NCBI GenBank assembly: GCA_024235215.1
Contig: JACKMU010000002.1
Location: 434,001 to 498,000 of the forward strand
Source of the DNA: Chromatiaceae bacterium
GTDB lineage: Bacteria > Pseudomonadota > Gammaproteobacteria > Chromatiales > Chromatiaceae
Length of the DNA: 64,000 bases
Direction: 5' to 3'
Below are positions 53,156 to 63,282 of the stretch, piece after piece. Position numbers and translations under genes: made by a program. Positions within the stretch are counted from its first letter, which is position 1. Each line of letters starts with the position of its first letter. A model generated the notes under the pieces. It did not search any database. It saw only the letters and a program-made list of their open reading frames with translations, and was not told the origin of the DNA.

Positions 53156-53538
53156 GGCATACCTCACGCGGAACGAAGGGGCGAATTCTACAACACTCGA
53201 CGCCTCAGCGGAAACCGGCAACGAGGAGCGCTGAGTGCCGAGGATAAAGGGAACTGAATTTGGATTATCTTCGTTTCTTGGCTCCGTGCCCTCGGCGCTC
53301 AGTGGTATTGGGGTTTCACTGCGCGAACCCGACCTCCACCCATGTTGAATCACCAGAGAGCTGACGACAGATAGTCCGGGAAGGAAACTAATCGTACTGA
53401 AGCGTGCACTGTTGCAGTATAACCGTTCCACTCAAGAACCCGCGCTATGGGCCGATTCACTCAGTGTCATTGAGTATTTATCTGGTTTCCTGCTATACCT
53501 TAGCCAATCCGGCAGATGAGCGATCCCGAATAGAGATA
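53156..53538. other. Divergent intergenic region prfB / cNMP-rhodanese gene
   Basis: About 380 bp between divergent starts. It contains the hairpin repeat at 53229-53304 and should hold both promoters. Open frames crossing it from either gene lack protein-like character. Confidence 0.5.
53229..53304. repeat. Inverted repeat in prfB upstream region
   Basis: CTGAGTGCCGAGG (53231-53243) pairs with CCTCGGCGCTCAG (53290-53302) with one G-U, extended by two more pairs, around a 46-base loop. Repeats of the kind CTGAG.GCCGAGG occur in intergenic DNA of many proteobacteria. Role unknown. Confidence 0.45.
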
Positions 53539-54609
53539 ATGGATAGAAACTTCGACCTGAATAAATTTCGTACACTGATACCGATCAGCGCGCTCTACGA
53601 AGATAGTCTGCTCTATCTGGCCAGTCAGTCGACGCTGGAACGGCTGCAAGCGGGGGATGTCGTGTTTAATCTGGGTGACGAGGATACCGATTCGGTGTTC
53701 CTGCTCTCCGGTACGGTTCGCGAGAAATCGGCTGATGGTGACCACCACTGCGACATCAACGCCAACAGCGAAGCGGCACTCTATGCGCTGGCGAACTTCA
53801 AGCCCCGCCAGTTTAGTGCCGAAGTGATCTCCGAGCGGGCTTCTCTGGTCAGGGTAGACACCCAACTGCTCGAGAAACTGCTCGCCTGGGGGCAGTTCGC
53901 ACCGGATTTCCCACTGATCGAGAAGATCCGTCCCGCCGAGGCGCCAAATGCCGCCGACAGTGAATGGATGATGGCAATGCTGCAGACCCACGCCTTCCTG
54001 AGACTGCCCGCCGCCAATATCCAGTCGCTGTTTTCACGGTTAGAGGAGATTACGGTCAAGGCACAAGACAGAATCATCGAATACGGCGCACGCGGTGACT
54101 ACTTTTACATGATCAAAGAGGGCCGCTGTAAAGTGTTCCGACCGGTCGGAGAGAGTGAACAGAAGCTGGCTGAACTGCAACGCTGCGACAGTTTCGGTGA
54201 AGAGGCGCTGATCTCTGACGCGCCACGTAACGCCAGCGTCAGCATGCTGACCGATGGCAAATTGATGCGTCTATCCAAGGCCGACTTCGCTGAACTACTG
54301 GAGGAGCCACTGCTCAACTGGGTGGATATGCAAACCGCGTCTGATCTGATCAATGAAGGGGCGATCTGGGTAGACACCCGGCTGGAGAGTGAGTTCAAAA
54401 ACGCTGCCTTGCCCGACGCCATCAATATCCCACTGCATCGACTGCGTGATCAGGCCGCATCACTGGACCGTATGAAGCGTTTCGTGCTTTATTGCGACAC
54501 CGGTCAGCGCAGCTCCGCCGCAGCCTTTCTGCTGGGCCAACTGGGATTCGACGCCTACGTGCTGAGAGGCGGCATCGCCCAAGGCAGGCTACCAAGCAAC
54601 TTCCTGTAA
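53539..54609 (+). CDS. Fusion of two cyclic-nucleotide-binding domains with a rhodanese domain
   Basis: A 356-residue soluble protein. Residues about 15-140 form a degenerate cNMP-binding fold (LASQSTLERLQAGDVVFNLGDEDTDSVFLLSGTV). Residues about 150-265 form a better conserved one (IEYGARGDYFYMIKEGRCKVFR, then GEEALISDAPRNASV, the phosphate-binding cassette with A in place of the usual R-A order). Residues about 270-356 are a rhodanese domain with the active cysteine in FVLYCDTGQRSSAAAFLL. There is no DNA-binding domain, so it is not a CRP-like regulator. It may couple a nucleotide signal to sulfur transfer or serve as a protein scaffold. The ATG at 53539 is preferred over an earlier in-frame start. 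Confidence 0.87.
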   Translation: MDRNFDLNKFRTLIPISALYEDSLLYLASQSTLERLQAGDVVFNLGDEDTDSVFLLSGTVREKSADGDHHCDINANSEAALYALANFKPRQFSAEVISERASLVRVDTQLLEKLLAWGQFAPDFPLIEKIRPAEAPNAADSEWMMAMLQTHAFLRLPAANIQSLFSRLEEITVKAQDRIIEYGARGDYFYMIKEGRCKVFRPVGESEQKLAELQRCDSFGEEALISDAPRNASVSMLTDGKLMRLSKADFAELLEEPLLNWVDMQTASDLINEGAIWVDTRLESEFKNAALPDAINIPLHRLRDQAASLDRMKRFVLYCDTGQRSSAAAFLLGQLGFDAYVLRGGIAQGRLPSNFL

Positions 54610-54627
54610 CAGATCAGCAGCTATCTG

Positions 54628-55956
54628 CTAGCGCAGCCAGCGGACATGGATACCCGGCTCGCCGTCCGCAGCAGCAAAAGGTTCACAAATACAGAGATCC
54701 CCCACTGCTGCCAGCTGATTATCCAGATAGATGAGTGGTGTACGCAGGCGCATCCATACCGGTACACCATAATGCTGAAACAGCTTCTTGAAGCTGGTCG
54801 AATGGCGGCGACCGGCGATCCTGACGCTCTGCTGACGAGGAGCGAAGCAGACCTGGAGCGTCCCTCGGCGCCAACGCGGCAAACAGATCCCCCCCATACC
54901 CTGTTCAGCTGTCAGCTGGCCGATTCCGGCCGGAAGTTCCAGAAGCGACTGGCCATCCCAGTCCAGACTCCGCTCCGCTTCCTGCAACGCCGGCAATGGC
55001 GGCATGATATAGAGCCTGTCACGAAATCTCCGCACCTCGACACCGGGCCAGTGCACCAGCGGATTCCGGTCAGAGCGAGCGTTCACCATTTCGTGCAATA
55101 GACGTTCCAGCTTGGCGCTGCCGGGTGTCGGAAATCCCTCGGCGGCAATCCAGGCGCGCAGCACGGCGCGCGCGCGCGGCACCTCAAGTTGAGCGAGAGC
55201 GGTCAGTGCCAGGGTATGTTGGGCCGGACTCCAGAGGTGCTGAAGCGTTTCCGTGGCCACCTGCTCGACCAGCGCCTGGGACTCTGCACAGAGACGTGCA
55301 CTGCGCGCGATGGTTCGGGCGGCAGCCGGCCAGCGCTGGCGCAGCAACGGCATCACCTGGTTTCTGAGAAAATTGCGATCGAACTGTGTCGACCGGTTGC
55401 TGGGATCCTCAATCCAGCTTAGCTGCTCGCTGCGCGCATACCGGTCGATTACAGTACGCTCCACACCCAATAGCGGACGCGCCAGATAACCGCAGCCGAA
55501 GCGGCTCACCAGCGGCATCGCTGCCAGTCCGGCGGGCCCCGCACCCCGCAGCAGCTGCAGCAGCAGTGTTTCCGCCTGGTCGTCCTGATGGTGCGCTGTC
55601 AGCAATATCTCACCCGGCTGCAACAGCCGTTCCAACGCCTGGTAGCGTGCATCTCTGGCTTGCGCCTCGGGACTCTCACCCACGCTCGGTGCCAGTTTCA
55701 ACCTCAGCGTATGACAGCGGATGCCCAACGCGTTGCAAACAGTGAGACAGTGACTGGTCCAAGCGTCCGCCCCGGACTGCAGACCATGGTTGACATGCAC
55801 CGCACTGATCCTGGGCCGGGAAGCGGCTGTAGCGAGTCCGGCAAGCAGATGCAGCAGCACATGAGAGTCCCTGCCGCCACTATAAGCGACCAGGTAGTGA
55901 TCGGTAGCGGGCAGCTGATCCAGGCTGTCACGCAGCCGGTATACCAGTCTCTTCAT
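54628..55956 (-). CDS. tilS: tRNA(Ile)-lysidine synthetase
   Basis: TilS modifies C34 of tRNA-Ile2 to lysidine so that it reads AUA. The 442-residue protein has the PP-loop LVAYSGGRDSHVLLHLL near residue 23, VHVNHGLQSGADAW, EARDARY-type segment and LLTAHHQDDQAETLLLQLLRGAG, all diagnostic, and the C-terminal substrate domain (ESLLELPAGIG-like and SFKKLFQHYGVPVWMR). It follows accA 75 bp downstream on the same strand, in the conserved dnaE-accA-tilS order. Confidence 0.95.
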   Translation of the reverse strand: MKRLVYRLRDSLDQLPATDHYLVAYSGGRDSHVLLHLLAGLATAASRPRISAVHVNHGLQSGADAWTSHCLTVCNALGIRCHTLRLKLAPSVGESPEAQARDARYQALERLLQPGEILLTAHHQDDQAETLLLQLLRGAGPAGLAAMPLVSRFGCGYLARPLLGVERTVIDRYARSEQLSWIEDPSNRSTQFDRNFLRNQVMPLLRQRWPAAARTIARSARLCAESQALVEQVATETLQHLWSPAQHTLALTALAQLEVPRARAVLRAWIAAEGFPTPGSAKLERLLHEMVNARSDRNPLVHWPGVEVRRFRDRLYIMPPLPALQEAERSLDWDGQSLLELPAGIGQLTAEQGMGGICLPRWRRGTLQVCFAPRQQSVRIAGRRHSTSFKKLFQHYGVPVWMRLRTPLIYLDNQLAAVGDLCICEPFAAADGEPGIHVRWLR

Positions 55957-56030
55957 CGAATCCGCAGCGAGATGTGGGGCACACGAGGTGAGCGACGACC
56001 GGGGTAAATCCCGATCCCGACAAGGCGTGT

Positions 56031-56987
56031 TCAGCTGCTGAAATGGCCGTAGGACATCAACCGCTTATAGCGGGCCTCCAGCAACTTGTCTATCGCCACC
56101 CCCTCCAGACTCTCCAGCACTGCAATCAGTTCACGCTTGAGACTGCGTGCGACGGCATCCATATCCCGGTGGGCACCACCGAGCGGTTCTGGAATGATGG
56201 TGTCGATCAATCCGAGCTCCTTGAGCCGATCCGAGGTGATTCCCATCGCTTCAGCCGCAAGCGGCGCCTTGTCCGCACTCTTCCAGAGAATGGATGCACA
56301 CCCTTCGGGCGATATTACCGAGTAGGTGCTGAACTGCAGCATCATCACCCGGTCACCTACGCCAATAGCGAGCGCGCCACCGGAGCCACCCTCACCCATC
56401 ACCGTACAGACGATCGGCGTCTTCAGCCCGGCCATCACCAGCAGATTCCGGGCGATCGCCTCGCTCTGCCCGCGCTCCTCTGCGTCCACGCCTGGATAAG
56501 CTCCCGGTGTGTCGATAAAGGTGAGAATGGGCAGCTTGAAGCGCTCCGCCATCTGCATCAGCCGCAGCGCCTTGCGGTACCCTTCCGGTCGTGGCATACC
56601 GAAGTTGCGGTAGATCTTCTCTGCGGTGTCACGCCCTTTCTGGTGGCCGATCAGCATCACGGAACGTCCCTCCAACCTGGCGACGCCACCGACAATCGCA
56701 TGATCGTCCTTGAACGCACGATCGCCGTGCAGTTGCTGAAACTCATCGAAAATCCGCGCGATGTAATCCAGCATGTAGGGGCGTTGCGGATGACGTGCAA
56801 TCTGTGCCACCTGCCAGGGTTTCAGATTGGAGAAAATGGAGGCAGTCAAACTCCGGCTCTTCTCCTCAAGACGGTTTATCTCGTCCTGGATATTGATCTC
56901 GTTGTCATCACCGACCAGGCGCAGCTCTTCGATCTTTGCTTCAAGTTCAGCAATCGGTTGTTCAAATTCGAGAAAGTTCAGGTTCAT
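56031..56987 (-). CDS. accA: Acetyl-CoA carboxylase carboxyltransferase subunit alpha
   Basis: AccA with AccD transfers carboxyl from biotin to acetyl-CoA, the first step of fatty acid synthesis. At 318 residues it matches E. coli AccA. It begins MNLNFLEFEQPIAELEAKIEEL and shows the carboxyltransferase blocks GQSEAIARNLL, VMGEGGSGGALAIGVGDRVMML and YSVISPEGCASILWK. It lies 85 bp downstream of dnaE, the normal neighbour. Confidence 0.97.
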   Translation of the reverse strand: MNLNFLEFEQPIAELEAKIEELRLVGDDNEINIQDEINRLEEKSRSLTASIFSNLKPWQVAQIARHPQRPYMLDYIARIFDEFQQLHGDRAFKDDHAIVGGVARLEGRSVMLIGHQKGRDTAEKIYRNFGMPRPEGYRKALRLMQMAERFKLPILTFIDTPGAYPGVDAEERGQSEAIARNLLVMAGLKTPIVCTVMGEGGSGGALAIGVGDRVMMLQFSTYSVISPEGCASILWKSADKAPLAAEAMGITSDRLKELGLIDTIIPEPLGGAHRDMDAVARSLKRELIAVLESLEGVAIDKLLEARYKRLMSYGHFSS

Positions 56988-57071
56988 CGGTGAAATAGTC
57001 CGGAGTCAGTAATACGGTTAACGGTGAAAATAAGTATCCCCTTCGTTTCTTAAGGGGTGGCGCAAACGCAT

Positions 57072-60000
57072 TCAGTGGAGCGATCGAAGACCATATTTTA
57101 CCTCTACCCCTCCAGGAAAAGAAAATCGTTGCAGCCGCCGCAGCAGTTCATCAGTCGGCTGTACCCGCCATTCATCACCAAAGAGCAGCACTGCGCTGAC
57201 GCCTTTCAACTTGTAGCTGACACGCAGCCCACACTCCCCGCCGCGATAGGCCGCCAGTATCTGCTCCAACTCCTGAATGAAATCGCTGACGCTCGTGCCG
57301 AGTCTATGCAACCGCCGCTCGTCGATGTTGATATTCAGGCTGTTGGCGTTGGCGGCTCTGATCTGCTCGAACTCCGTCACCTGGTCAACCCGTATGGTCA
57401 ACCCGCCGCGAAACTCGTCATGGCTGAGGTTCCCGATCACCACCAGTACGCGGTCGCTGGAAAGCAGTTCCCGGTATGTTTCACACGCCTCCGAGAACAG
57501 GGTCACCTCGATACGTCCACTGCGATCATCCAATACCAGGCTGGCCAGTCGGCCGCGCTGGGTCTGGCGCTGACTCACCGCAACCGTGAGCCCGGCGACC
57601 ATCACCTCCTGACCTCTTCTGCGGAAATCTTTTGCATTGCTCCGCTCCAGTGACAAATCGGCTATCGGAGTAATCCCCAGACCGGCGAACTCCGGCAGAT
57701 AACGGTCGATCGGATGACCGGTGAGATAGAGCCCGAGCGTATCCTTCTCTCCCTGCAGACGCAGCTCCTCCTGCCACTCCTCAACGGCAGGCGGAGCCAC
57801 ACGATCGACCACAACCTGCGACTCGGGTCCTGCCATGCCGAACAGATCATTCTGCCCGGCCGCCTGTGTCTCATGTTGCTGCTCTGCCATTCTCAGCGCC
57901 AGCCCAAGCTGAGCCATCAAGGTGGCGCGGTTGGCCCCCAATTGATCCAGTGCACCGGCCCGGATCAATGACTCCAGCACCCGCTTGTTGACTTTGCGCA
58001 ACTCGATACGATGGCAAAAATCGAACAGATCCCGGAAAGGTCCGGCACTGTCGCGTGCAGCGATTATGCTTTCGATCGCCGATTCACCGACCCCTTTGAT
58101 CGCTCCGAGGCCATAGACGATGCTGTTTTCGCCACTCACAGTAAACTTGAATTCGGAGTGGTTTACATGGGGCGGATTGACCGTCAGCTGCATACTGCGG
58201 CACTCATCGATAAGTGTCACCACCTTGTCCGTGGTGTCCATGTCCGCGGAGAGCACCGCTGCCATGAACGCCGCCGGATAGTGTGCCTTCAGCCACATCG
58301 TCTGATAGGAGACCAGCGCGTAGGCGGCCGAATGGGATTTGTTGAATCCGTATCCGGCAAACTTCTCCATCAGATCGAATATATAGGTGGCATTGTCCGC
58401 ATCGACCCCACGCTTTACCGCACCCTCCATGAAGATGGTGCGTTGTTTAGCCATCTCCGCCGGTTTCTTTTTGCCCATTGCGCGCCGCAGCAGGTCAGCA
58501 CCACCCAGCGAATAGCCGGCCAGCACCTGGGCAATCTGCATCACCTGCTCCTGATAGAGAATGACACCATAGGTGGGCTTAAGAATCGGTTCCAGCTGTG
58601 GATGCGGGTAGACCACCGCCTGCTGCCCATGTTTGCGCGCGATAAAATCATCCACCATACCGGACTGCAACGGACCCGGCCGAAACAGTGCAACCAGCGC
58701 GGTAATATCTTCGAAACAGTCTGGCTGCAGTTTCTTTATCAACTCCTTCATGCCGCGGGATTCCAGCTGAAATACTGCGGTGGTTTCACAGCGCTGCAAC
58801 AGCTGGTAAGCAGCCGCATCTTCCATTGGAATCGTACTGATATCGATCCGCTCCAGCCCCCGTTCCTGACGCCTGCGGTTGACTGTCTTGAGTGCCCAAT
58901 CGACAATCGTCAGGGTGCGCAGCCCAAGAAAGTCAAACTTGACCAGCCCCACCTGCTCCACGTCGTCCTTGTCGAACTGAGTGACCAGATTGGCACCGCC
59001 CGGCTCGCAGTAGAGCGGAGTGAAGTCGGTCAACACGGTTGGCGCTATCACCACACCGCCAGCGTGCTTGCCGGCATTGCGTGCCAACCCCTCCAGTTTG
59101 CGCGCCATGTCGATCAGCTGCATCACCTCCTCATCGGAGCGGTACGCCTGCTCCAACTCCTCACTCTCGCTGAGCGCCCTGTCCAGTGTCATGCCGATTT
59201 CGAACGGGACCATTTTGGCGATGCGGTCGGTAAAGCCGTACGGGTGGCCCAATACCCGGCCCACATCACGCACCACCGCCTTGGCTGCCATCGAGCCGTA
59301 GGTGATGATCTGCGATACCGAATCACGTCCATAGCGCTGGGTGACATAGTCGATCACGCGGTCGCGTTTATCCATACAGAAATCGACGTCGAAATCGGGC
59401 ATCGAGACCCTTTCCGGATTGAGGAAACGCTCAAACAGCAGATCGTGTTCTATCGGGTCCAGATCGGTAATCCCGAGGGCATAGGCAACCAGTGACCCGG
59501 CGCCGGATCCCCTGCCAGGGCCGACCGGAATATCATTCTCCCGGGCCCAGCGGATAAAGTCGGCAACGATCAGGAAGTAACCGGGGAAACCCATCTGGTT
59601 GATTACGTTCAGCTCCAGTTGCAGACGTCCCCGGTACTTGCTTTCCAGCATGGCAGCATCGCTGCCGGAGTGTTCCAGGATCTTCGCCAAGCGCCGCTCC
59701 AGACCGCTGGACGACTGCTGACTGAAATACGCCTCGACCGTCATTCCCTGGGGCAGCGCAAAATCAGGCAGGTAGTTCTCACCCAGCACCAGTTCGAGAT
59801 TACATCGTTTGGCAATCTCAACACTGTTCGCCAGCGCCTCTGGAATATCGGCGAACAGGCTGACCATCTGCTCCGGTGTGCGCAGATACTGCTGCTGGCT
59901 GTAGATGCGTGGACGACGCGGGTCGTCCAAGGTTCTCCCCTCATGAATACAGACCCGGATTTCGTGCGCCTCGAAATCCTCCGGCTCCAGAAAGCGGACA

Positions 60001-60605
60001 TCGTTGGTGGCCACCACAGGTAGATCAAACTCTTCGGCCAGCGCGATGCTGCTATGCAGGTATTCCTCCTCCTGTTCGCGACCGGTGCGCTGCAGCTCGA
60101 GATAGTAGCGATCACCGAAGAGGGTACACCAACCATCCAGCAGGGAGCGGCTCTCCTCCAGATTGCCACTCAGCAGACTGCGCCCCACATCACCCCATCT
60201 CCCTCCCGAGAGTGCAATCAGCCCGCGACAGCTCGCTTCGTCGAACCAGGCACGATGCATAAACGGCCGCCCCAGATGCTGCCCTTCGCGATAGCTCCTG
60301 GAAACCAGTCGGGTGAGATTTCGATAGCCTTGACTGTTCTGCACCAGTAGCAGCATGCGAAACGAACTGGTGCTGTCACCTTCGTCTCTGATCATCGCGT
60401 CGACGCCCAGTATCGGTTTTACCCCGGCTGCGCGGGCAGCCCGGTAAAATTTGACCAGCGCAAACAGATTACCTTGATCAGTGACGGCAACCGCAGGCAT
60501 ACCGGCTGCGGCAACCGCTTTTACCAGTGGTTTGATGCGCACCACACCATCTACCAGAGAGTACTCAGAGTGAACGCATAGATGGATGAATGGGGGATCT
60601 GCCAT
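57072..60605 (-). CDS. dnaE: DNA polymerase III alpha subunit
   Basis: The replicative polymerase (1177 residues, as in E. coli's 1160). The N-terminal PHP domain begins FIHLCVHSEYSLVDGVVRI. The catalytic aspartates are D404 and D406 in MPDFDVDFCMDKRDRV, preceded by VGPGRGSGAGSLVAYALGI. GYGFNKSHSAAYALVSYQT is the conserved active-site block, followed by the helix-hairpin-helix and OB domains (RLASLVLDDRSGRIEVTLF) and a C-terminal tau-binding part. It is encoded between rnhB and accA, the usual gammaproteobacterial setting. Confidence 0.98.
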   Translation of the reverse strand: MADPPFIHLCVHSEYSLVDGVVRIKPLVKAVAAAGMPAVAVTDQGNLFALVKFYRAARAAGVKPILGVDAMIRDEGDSTSSFRMLLLVQNSQGYRNLTRLVSRSYREGQHLGRPFMHRAWFDEASCRGLIALSGGRWGDVGRSLLSGNLEESRSLLDGWCTLFGDRYYLELQRTGREQEEEYLHSSIALAEEFDLPVVATNDVRFLEPEDFEAHEIRVCIHEGRTLDDPRRPRIYSQQQYLRTPEQMVSLFADIPEALANSVEIAKRCNLELVLGENYLPDFALPQGMTVEAYFSQQSSSGLERRLAKILEHSGSDAAMLESKYRGRLQLELNVINQMGFPGYFLIVADFIRWARENDIPVGPGRGSGAGSLVAYALGITDLDPIEHDLLFERFLNPERVSMPDFDVDFCMDKRDRVIDYVTQRYGRDSVSQIITYGSMAAKAVVRDVGRVLGHPYGFTDRIAKMVPFEIGMTLDRALSESEELEQAYRSDEEVMQLIDMARKLEGLARNAGKHAGGVVIAPTVLTDFTPLYCEPGGANLVTQFDKDDVEQVGLVKFDFLGLRTLTIVDWALKTVNRRRQERGLERIDISTIPMEDAAAYQLLQRCETTAVFQLESRGMKELIKKLQPDCFEDITALVALFRPGPLQSGMVDDFIARKHGQQAVVYPHPQLEPILKPTYGVILYQEQVMQIAQVLAGYSLGGADLLRRAMGKKKPAEMAKQRTIFMEGAVKRGVDADNATYIFDLMEKFAGYGFNKSHSAAYALVSYQTMWLKAHYPAAFMAAVLSADMDTTDKVVTLIDECRSMQLTVNPPHVNHSEFKFTVSGENSIVYGLGAIKGVGESAIESIIAARDSAGPFRDLFDFCHRIELRKVNKRVLESLIRAGALDQLGANRATLMAQLGLALRMAEQQHETQAAGQNDLFGMAGPESQVVVDRVAPPAVEEWQEELRLQGEKDTLGLYLTGHPIDRYLPEFAGLGITPIADLSLERSNAKDFRRRGQEVMVAGLTVAVSQRQTQRGRLASLVLDDRSGRIEVTLFSEACETYRELLSSDRVLVVIGNLSHDEFRGGLTIRVDQVTEFEQIRAANANSLNINIDERRLHRLGTSVSDFIQELEQILAAYRGGECGLRVSYKLKGVSAVLLFGDEWRVQPTDELLRRLQRFSFPGGVEVKYGLRSLH

Positions 60606-60668
60606 GGACCGGATTTAACCACAGCCCGATTGCTTTCTACAGCGACGGGTGCACATGAAAAGGAGAAA

Positions 60669-61265
60669 TCAATCCGGTGCCTGCAGCAGACGCTTTACCG
60701 GTGAAAAAGAGCGTCGGTGAATCTTGCAGATCCCCAGCCGGGAGAGCGCCTGCAAATGCGCCTGAGTGGGATAACCTTTGTGCACCGCGAAACCATAGCC
60801 GGGATAGAGCGCATCCAGCGCGACCATCTCCCGGTCCCGCGCAACCTTCGCCAGAATAGAGGCGGCACCAATAACCGGGATGCTGGCATCGCCACCGATC
60901 ACCGCCTCGACACGACAGGCAACCTGCGGGCAGTGGTTTCCATCGACCAGCAGATGCTGTGCCGCCAGCGGCAGCGCCGCGACCGCCCGGCTCATAGCCA
61001 GCAGCGTCGCCTGCAGGATATTGATGCGATCAATCTCTTCCACCTCAGCGCGGCCGATGGCCCAGGCGAGAGCACGCTGCTGAATCAATCCGGACAACGT
61101 TTCGCGCTGATTCGCTTTCAGCTTCTTGGAGTCGGCTATCCCTGAAACCGGTTTCTCTGGATCGAGTATCACCGCGGCCGCAATCACCGGACCGGCCAGT
61201 GGACCGCGGCCCGCTTCATCCACGCCCGCGGTCAGCAGGGGATACCCTGTCACCGAAGGATTCAC
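60669..61265 (-). CDS. rnhB: Ribonuclease HII
   Basis: RNase HII removes ribonucleotides and RNA from RNA-DNA hybrids. The 198-residue protein carries the AGVDEAGRGPLAGPV motif with D16 and E17, SKKLKANQRE, and DGNHCPQ and GAASILAKVARDREM with further metal ligands. Its ATG overlaps the lpxB stop by four bases, so it is coupled to the lipid A genes upstream. Confidence 0.97.
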   Translation of the reverse strand: MNPSVTGYPLLTAGVDEAGRGPLAGPVIAAAVILDPEKPVSGIADSKKLKANQRETLSGLIQQRALAWAIGRAEVEEIDRINILQATLLAMSRAVAALPLAAQHLLVDGNHCPQVACRVEAVIGGDASIPVIGAASILAKVARDREMVALDALYPGYGFAVHKGYPTQAHLQALSRLGICKIHRRSFSPVKRLLQAPD

Positions 61266-62422
61266 GCCGGATCTCTGAGCAGTTGCAGCACCGCGGCCGC
61301 TGCTTTGGCGCTGGAATTCTGGCGCAGCTGGCGATGCACCCTTTCATATACGGTGTGGATGTGCATCATCCTGCTGGATGAAGTGAGCATATCAAGAAGT
61401 GCGGTGGAGAGCGCCGCGGGTGTTGCCGCATCCTGGATGAACTCCGGCGCCACCGCCTCACCGGCCAATAGATTGGCCATCGCGATATACGGCGTCTTCA
61501 CCAGATCGAAGCGCTTCACCATCCAGTAGGTCAACCGGTTGAGACGATAAGCGACCACCATGGGTCGTTTCAGCAGCAGCGCTTCCAATGTCGCGGTACC
61601 TGAAGCAGTAAGCACTGCATCGGCGCTCAGCATCGCATCCCGGGAGTTGCCAACCTGTATAGCCAGATCCAATCCGGGGGCAACCTCGCGCTGGATGGTG
61701 GTGAAAGCCGCTCGGGTTTGCTCATTGACCAGCGGCACCAGAAACTTAACCCCCGGGAATCGCTCGCGGCAGGCAAGTGCCGTCAGTAGAAAAGTACCAG
61801 CCAGCGCTTCGATCTCACTCAGACGGCTGCCCGGCAGCAGTGCAATCACGTTCTCCCCGGATGGAATATTGAGCCTGCAACGTGCCGCTTCCTGATCCAC
61901 CACCAAAGGTATCTCATCGGCCAGCGGATGACCGATGTAACTGACCGGCACCCCGTGTGCGCTGAGAAACTCCTGTTCAAACGGAAAGATACTGAGCATC
62001 AGGTTGATGGAAGCTCGAATCTTCTTCACCCTTCCCGGTCGCCAGGCCCAGACGGTGGGACTGACGTAGTGGACTGTCGGTATACCCGCAGTTTTAAGAT
62101 GCCGTTCCAGGCCAAGATTGAAATCGGGTGCATCCACTCCGATAAACAGATCCGGCGGTTTGGCCAGGAAGTGGCGTTTCAGCCTGTCGCGGATGGAAAG
62201 CAGTTCGGGCAGATGACGCAGCACCTCCACCAAACCCATCACCGACAGTCGCTCCATCGGATAGAGGCTGACCATCCCTTCTGCCTCCATTTTAGGGCCG
62301 CCGACTCCCTCGAAAGCGACATCGTTGACACGCCTTTTCAACTCACGCATCAGACCGGCGCCAAGCAGGTCACCAGATGGTTCGTTGGCGACGATTCCAA
62401 TTCGTAGGGTGCTTTCCCGCAT
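61262..62422 (-). CDS. lpxB: Lipid-A-disaccharide synthase
   Basis: LpxB joins UDP-diacylglucosamine and lipid X to make the lipid A disaccharide. It is 386 residues, the usual size. GIVANEPSGDLLGAGLMREL opens the protein (SGD is the family mark), followed by FEGVGGPKMEAEGM, IGVDAPDFNLGLE, YVSPTVWAWRPGR and LLPGSRLSEI. It lies 89 bp after lpxA and overlaps rnhB. Confidence 0.97.
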   Translation of the reverse strand: MRESTLRIGIVANEPSGDLLGAGLMRELKRRVNDVAFEGVGGPKMEAEGMVSLYPMERLSVMGLVEVLRHLPELLSIRDRLKRHFLAKPPDLFIGVDAPDFNLGLERHLKTAGIPTVHYVSPTVWAWRPGRVKKIRASINLMLSIFPFEQEFLSAHGVPVSYIGHPLADEIPLVVDQEAARCRLNIPSGENVIALLPGSRLSEIEALAGTFLLTALACRERFPGVKFLVPLVNEQTRAAFTTIQREVAPGLDLAIQVGNSRDAMLSADAVLTASGTATLEALLLKRPMVVAYRLNRLTYWMVKRFDLVKTPYIAMANLLAGEAVAPEFIQDAATPAALSTALLDMLTSSSRMMHIHTVYERVHRQLRQNSSAKAAAAVLQLLRDPA

Positions 62423-62511
62423 GGGTTAATCGACTCAAAATCAGCCGTTGGATAGGTTCAGTTGTGAAATGGCGGACCATGTTGATGCTGATCGGCCGAT
62501 TCGCGCTGTAC

Positions 62512-63282
62512 TCAGCGAACGATACTGCGGGAACGACTCTCCACAAACGCGGCAAACATCTCCACGTCCTGAGAATCGACCGCAGACTCTTTGATCAACT
62601 CCAGTGCCTTTTCCAGTTGCAGATGACGCAGATAGAGCGTTTTATACGCCTGTTTGATGCGCTGTATCCTGACACTGTCAAAACCACTTCGGCCCAGGCC
62701 AATACTGTTGATTCCATGCGGTTTGGCCGGTTGTCCCCCCACCATCAAAAAAGGTGGAACATCCTTGGTGATACTGGCACCCATGGCACAGAAAGCGTGT
62801 GACCCTATCCGGCAGAACTGATGCACCATGGTGAAACCACCCAGTTTTGCATGATCATCGATAGTCACATGGCCACCCAGAGATGCGCCATTGGCCATGA
62901 TCACATGACTGCCTATCAGGCAATCATGGGCGACATGGATATATGACATGAACAAGTTGTCACTGCCGATTCGGGTGATATTCCCCCCTTGGACCGTTCC
63001 CCGATTGATGGTGACAAACTCGCGAAACACGTTGCGGTCGCCGATCTCCAGGCGGGTCGGTTCACCAGCGTATTTCAGGTCCTGCGGATCCTCGCCGATG
63101 GATGCAAACTGAAAAATCCGGTTTTCTCTGCCAATCTCAGTGGGACCCTTGATCACCGCATGCGCGGCGACGCTAGTTCCGGCGCCAATCTTCACGCCCG
63201 GGCCAATCACACTGAACGGTCCTATCTCGACCCCTTCGTCTATCTCGGCTTTGGGGTCCACTGCTGCACTTGGATCAATCAA
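62512..63282 (-). CDS. lpxA: UDP-N-acetylglucosamine acyltransferase
   Basis: LpxA adds the first 3-hydroxyacyl chain to UDP-GlcNAc from ACP. The protein is a left-handed beta helix with hexapeptide repeats (IGPFSVIGPGVKIGAGTSV, IGRENRIFQFASIGEDPQDLKY), and HVAHDCLIG contains the catalytic histidine. LIDPSAAVDP is the normal LpxA start, so a TTG at 63282 is taken as the initiation codon; it overlaps the fabZ stop in TTGA. This gives 256 residues, near the E. coli 262. A GTG eight codons earlier, inside fabZ, is the alternative. Confidence 0.95.
   Translation of the reverse strand: MIDPSAAVDPKAEIDEGVEIGPFSVIGPGVKIGAGTSVAAHAVIKGPTEIGRENRIFQFASIGEDPQDLKYAGEPTRLEIGDRNVFREFVTINRGTVQGGNITRIGSDNLFMSYIHVAHDCLIGSHVIMANGASLGGHVTIDDHAKLGGFTMVHQFCRIGSHAFCAMGASITKDVPPFLMVGGQPAKPHGINSIGLGRSGFDSVRIQRIKQAYKTLYLRHLQLEKALELIKESAVDSQDVEMFAAFVESRSRSIVR

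Noticed and set aside
57040..57059. CCCCTT/AAGGGG hairpin between accA and dnaE as a terminator
   Set aside because: The stem is only 6 bp and lacks a good T-run, and dnaE and accA are usually co-transcribed.
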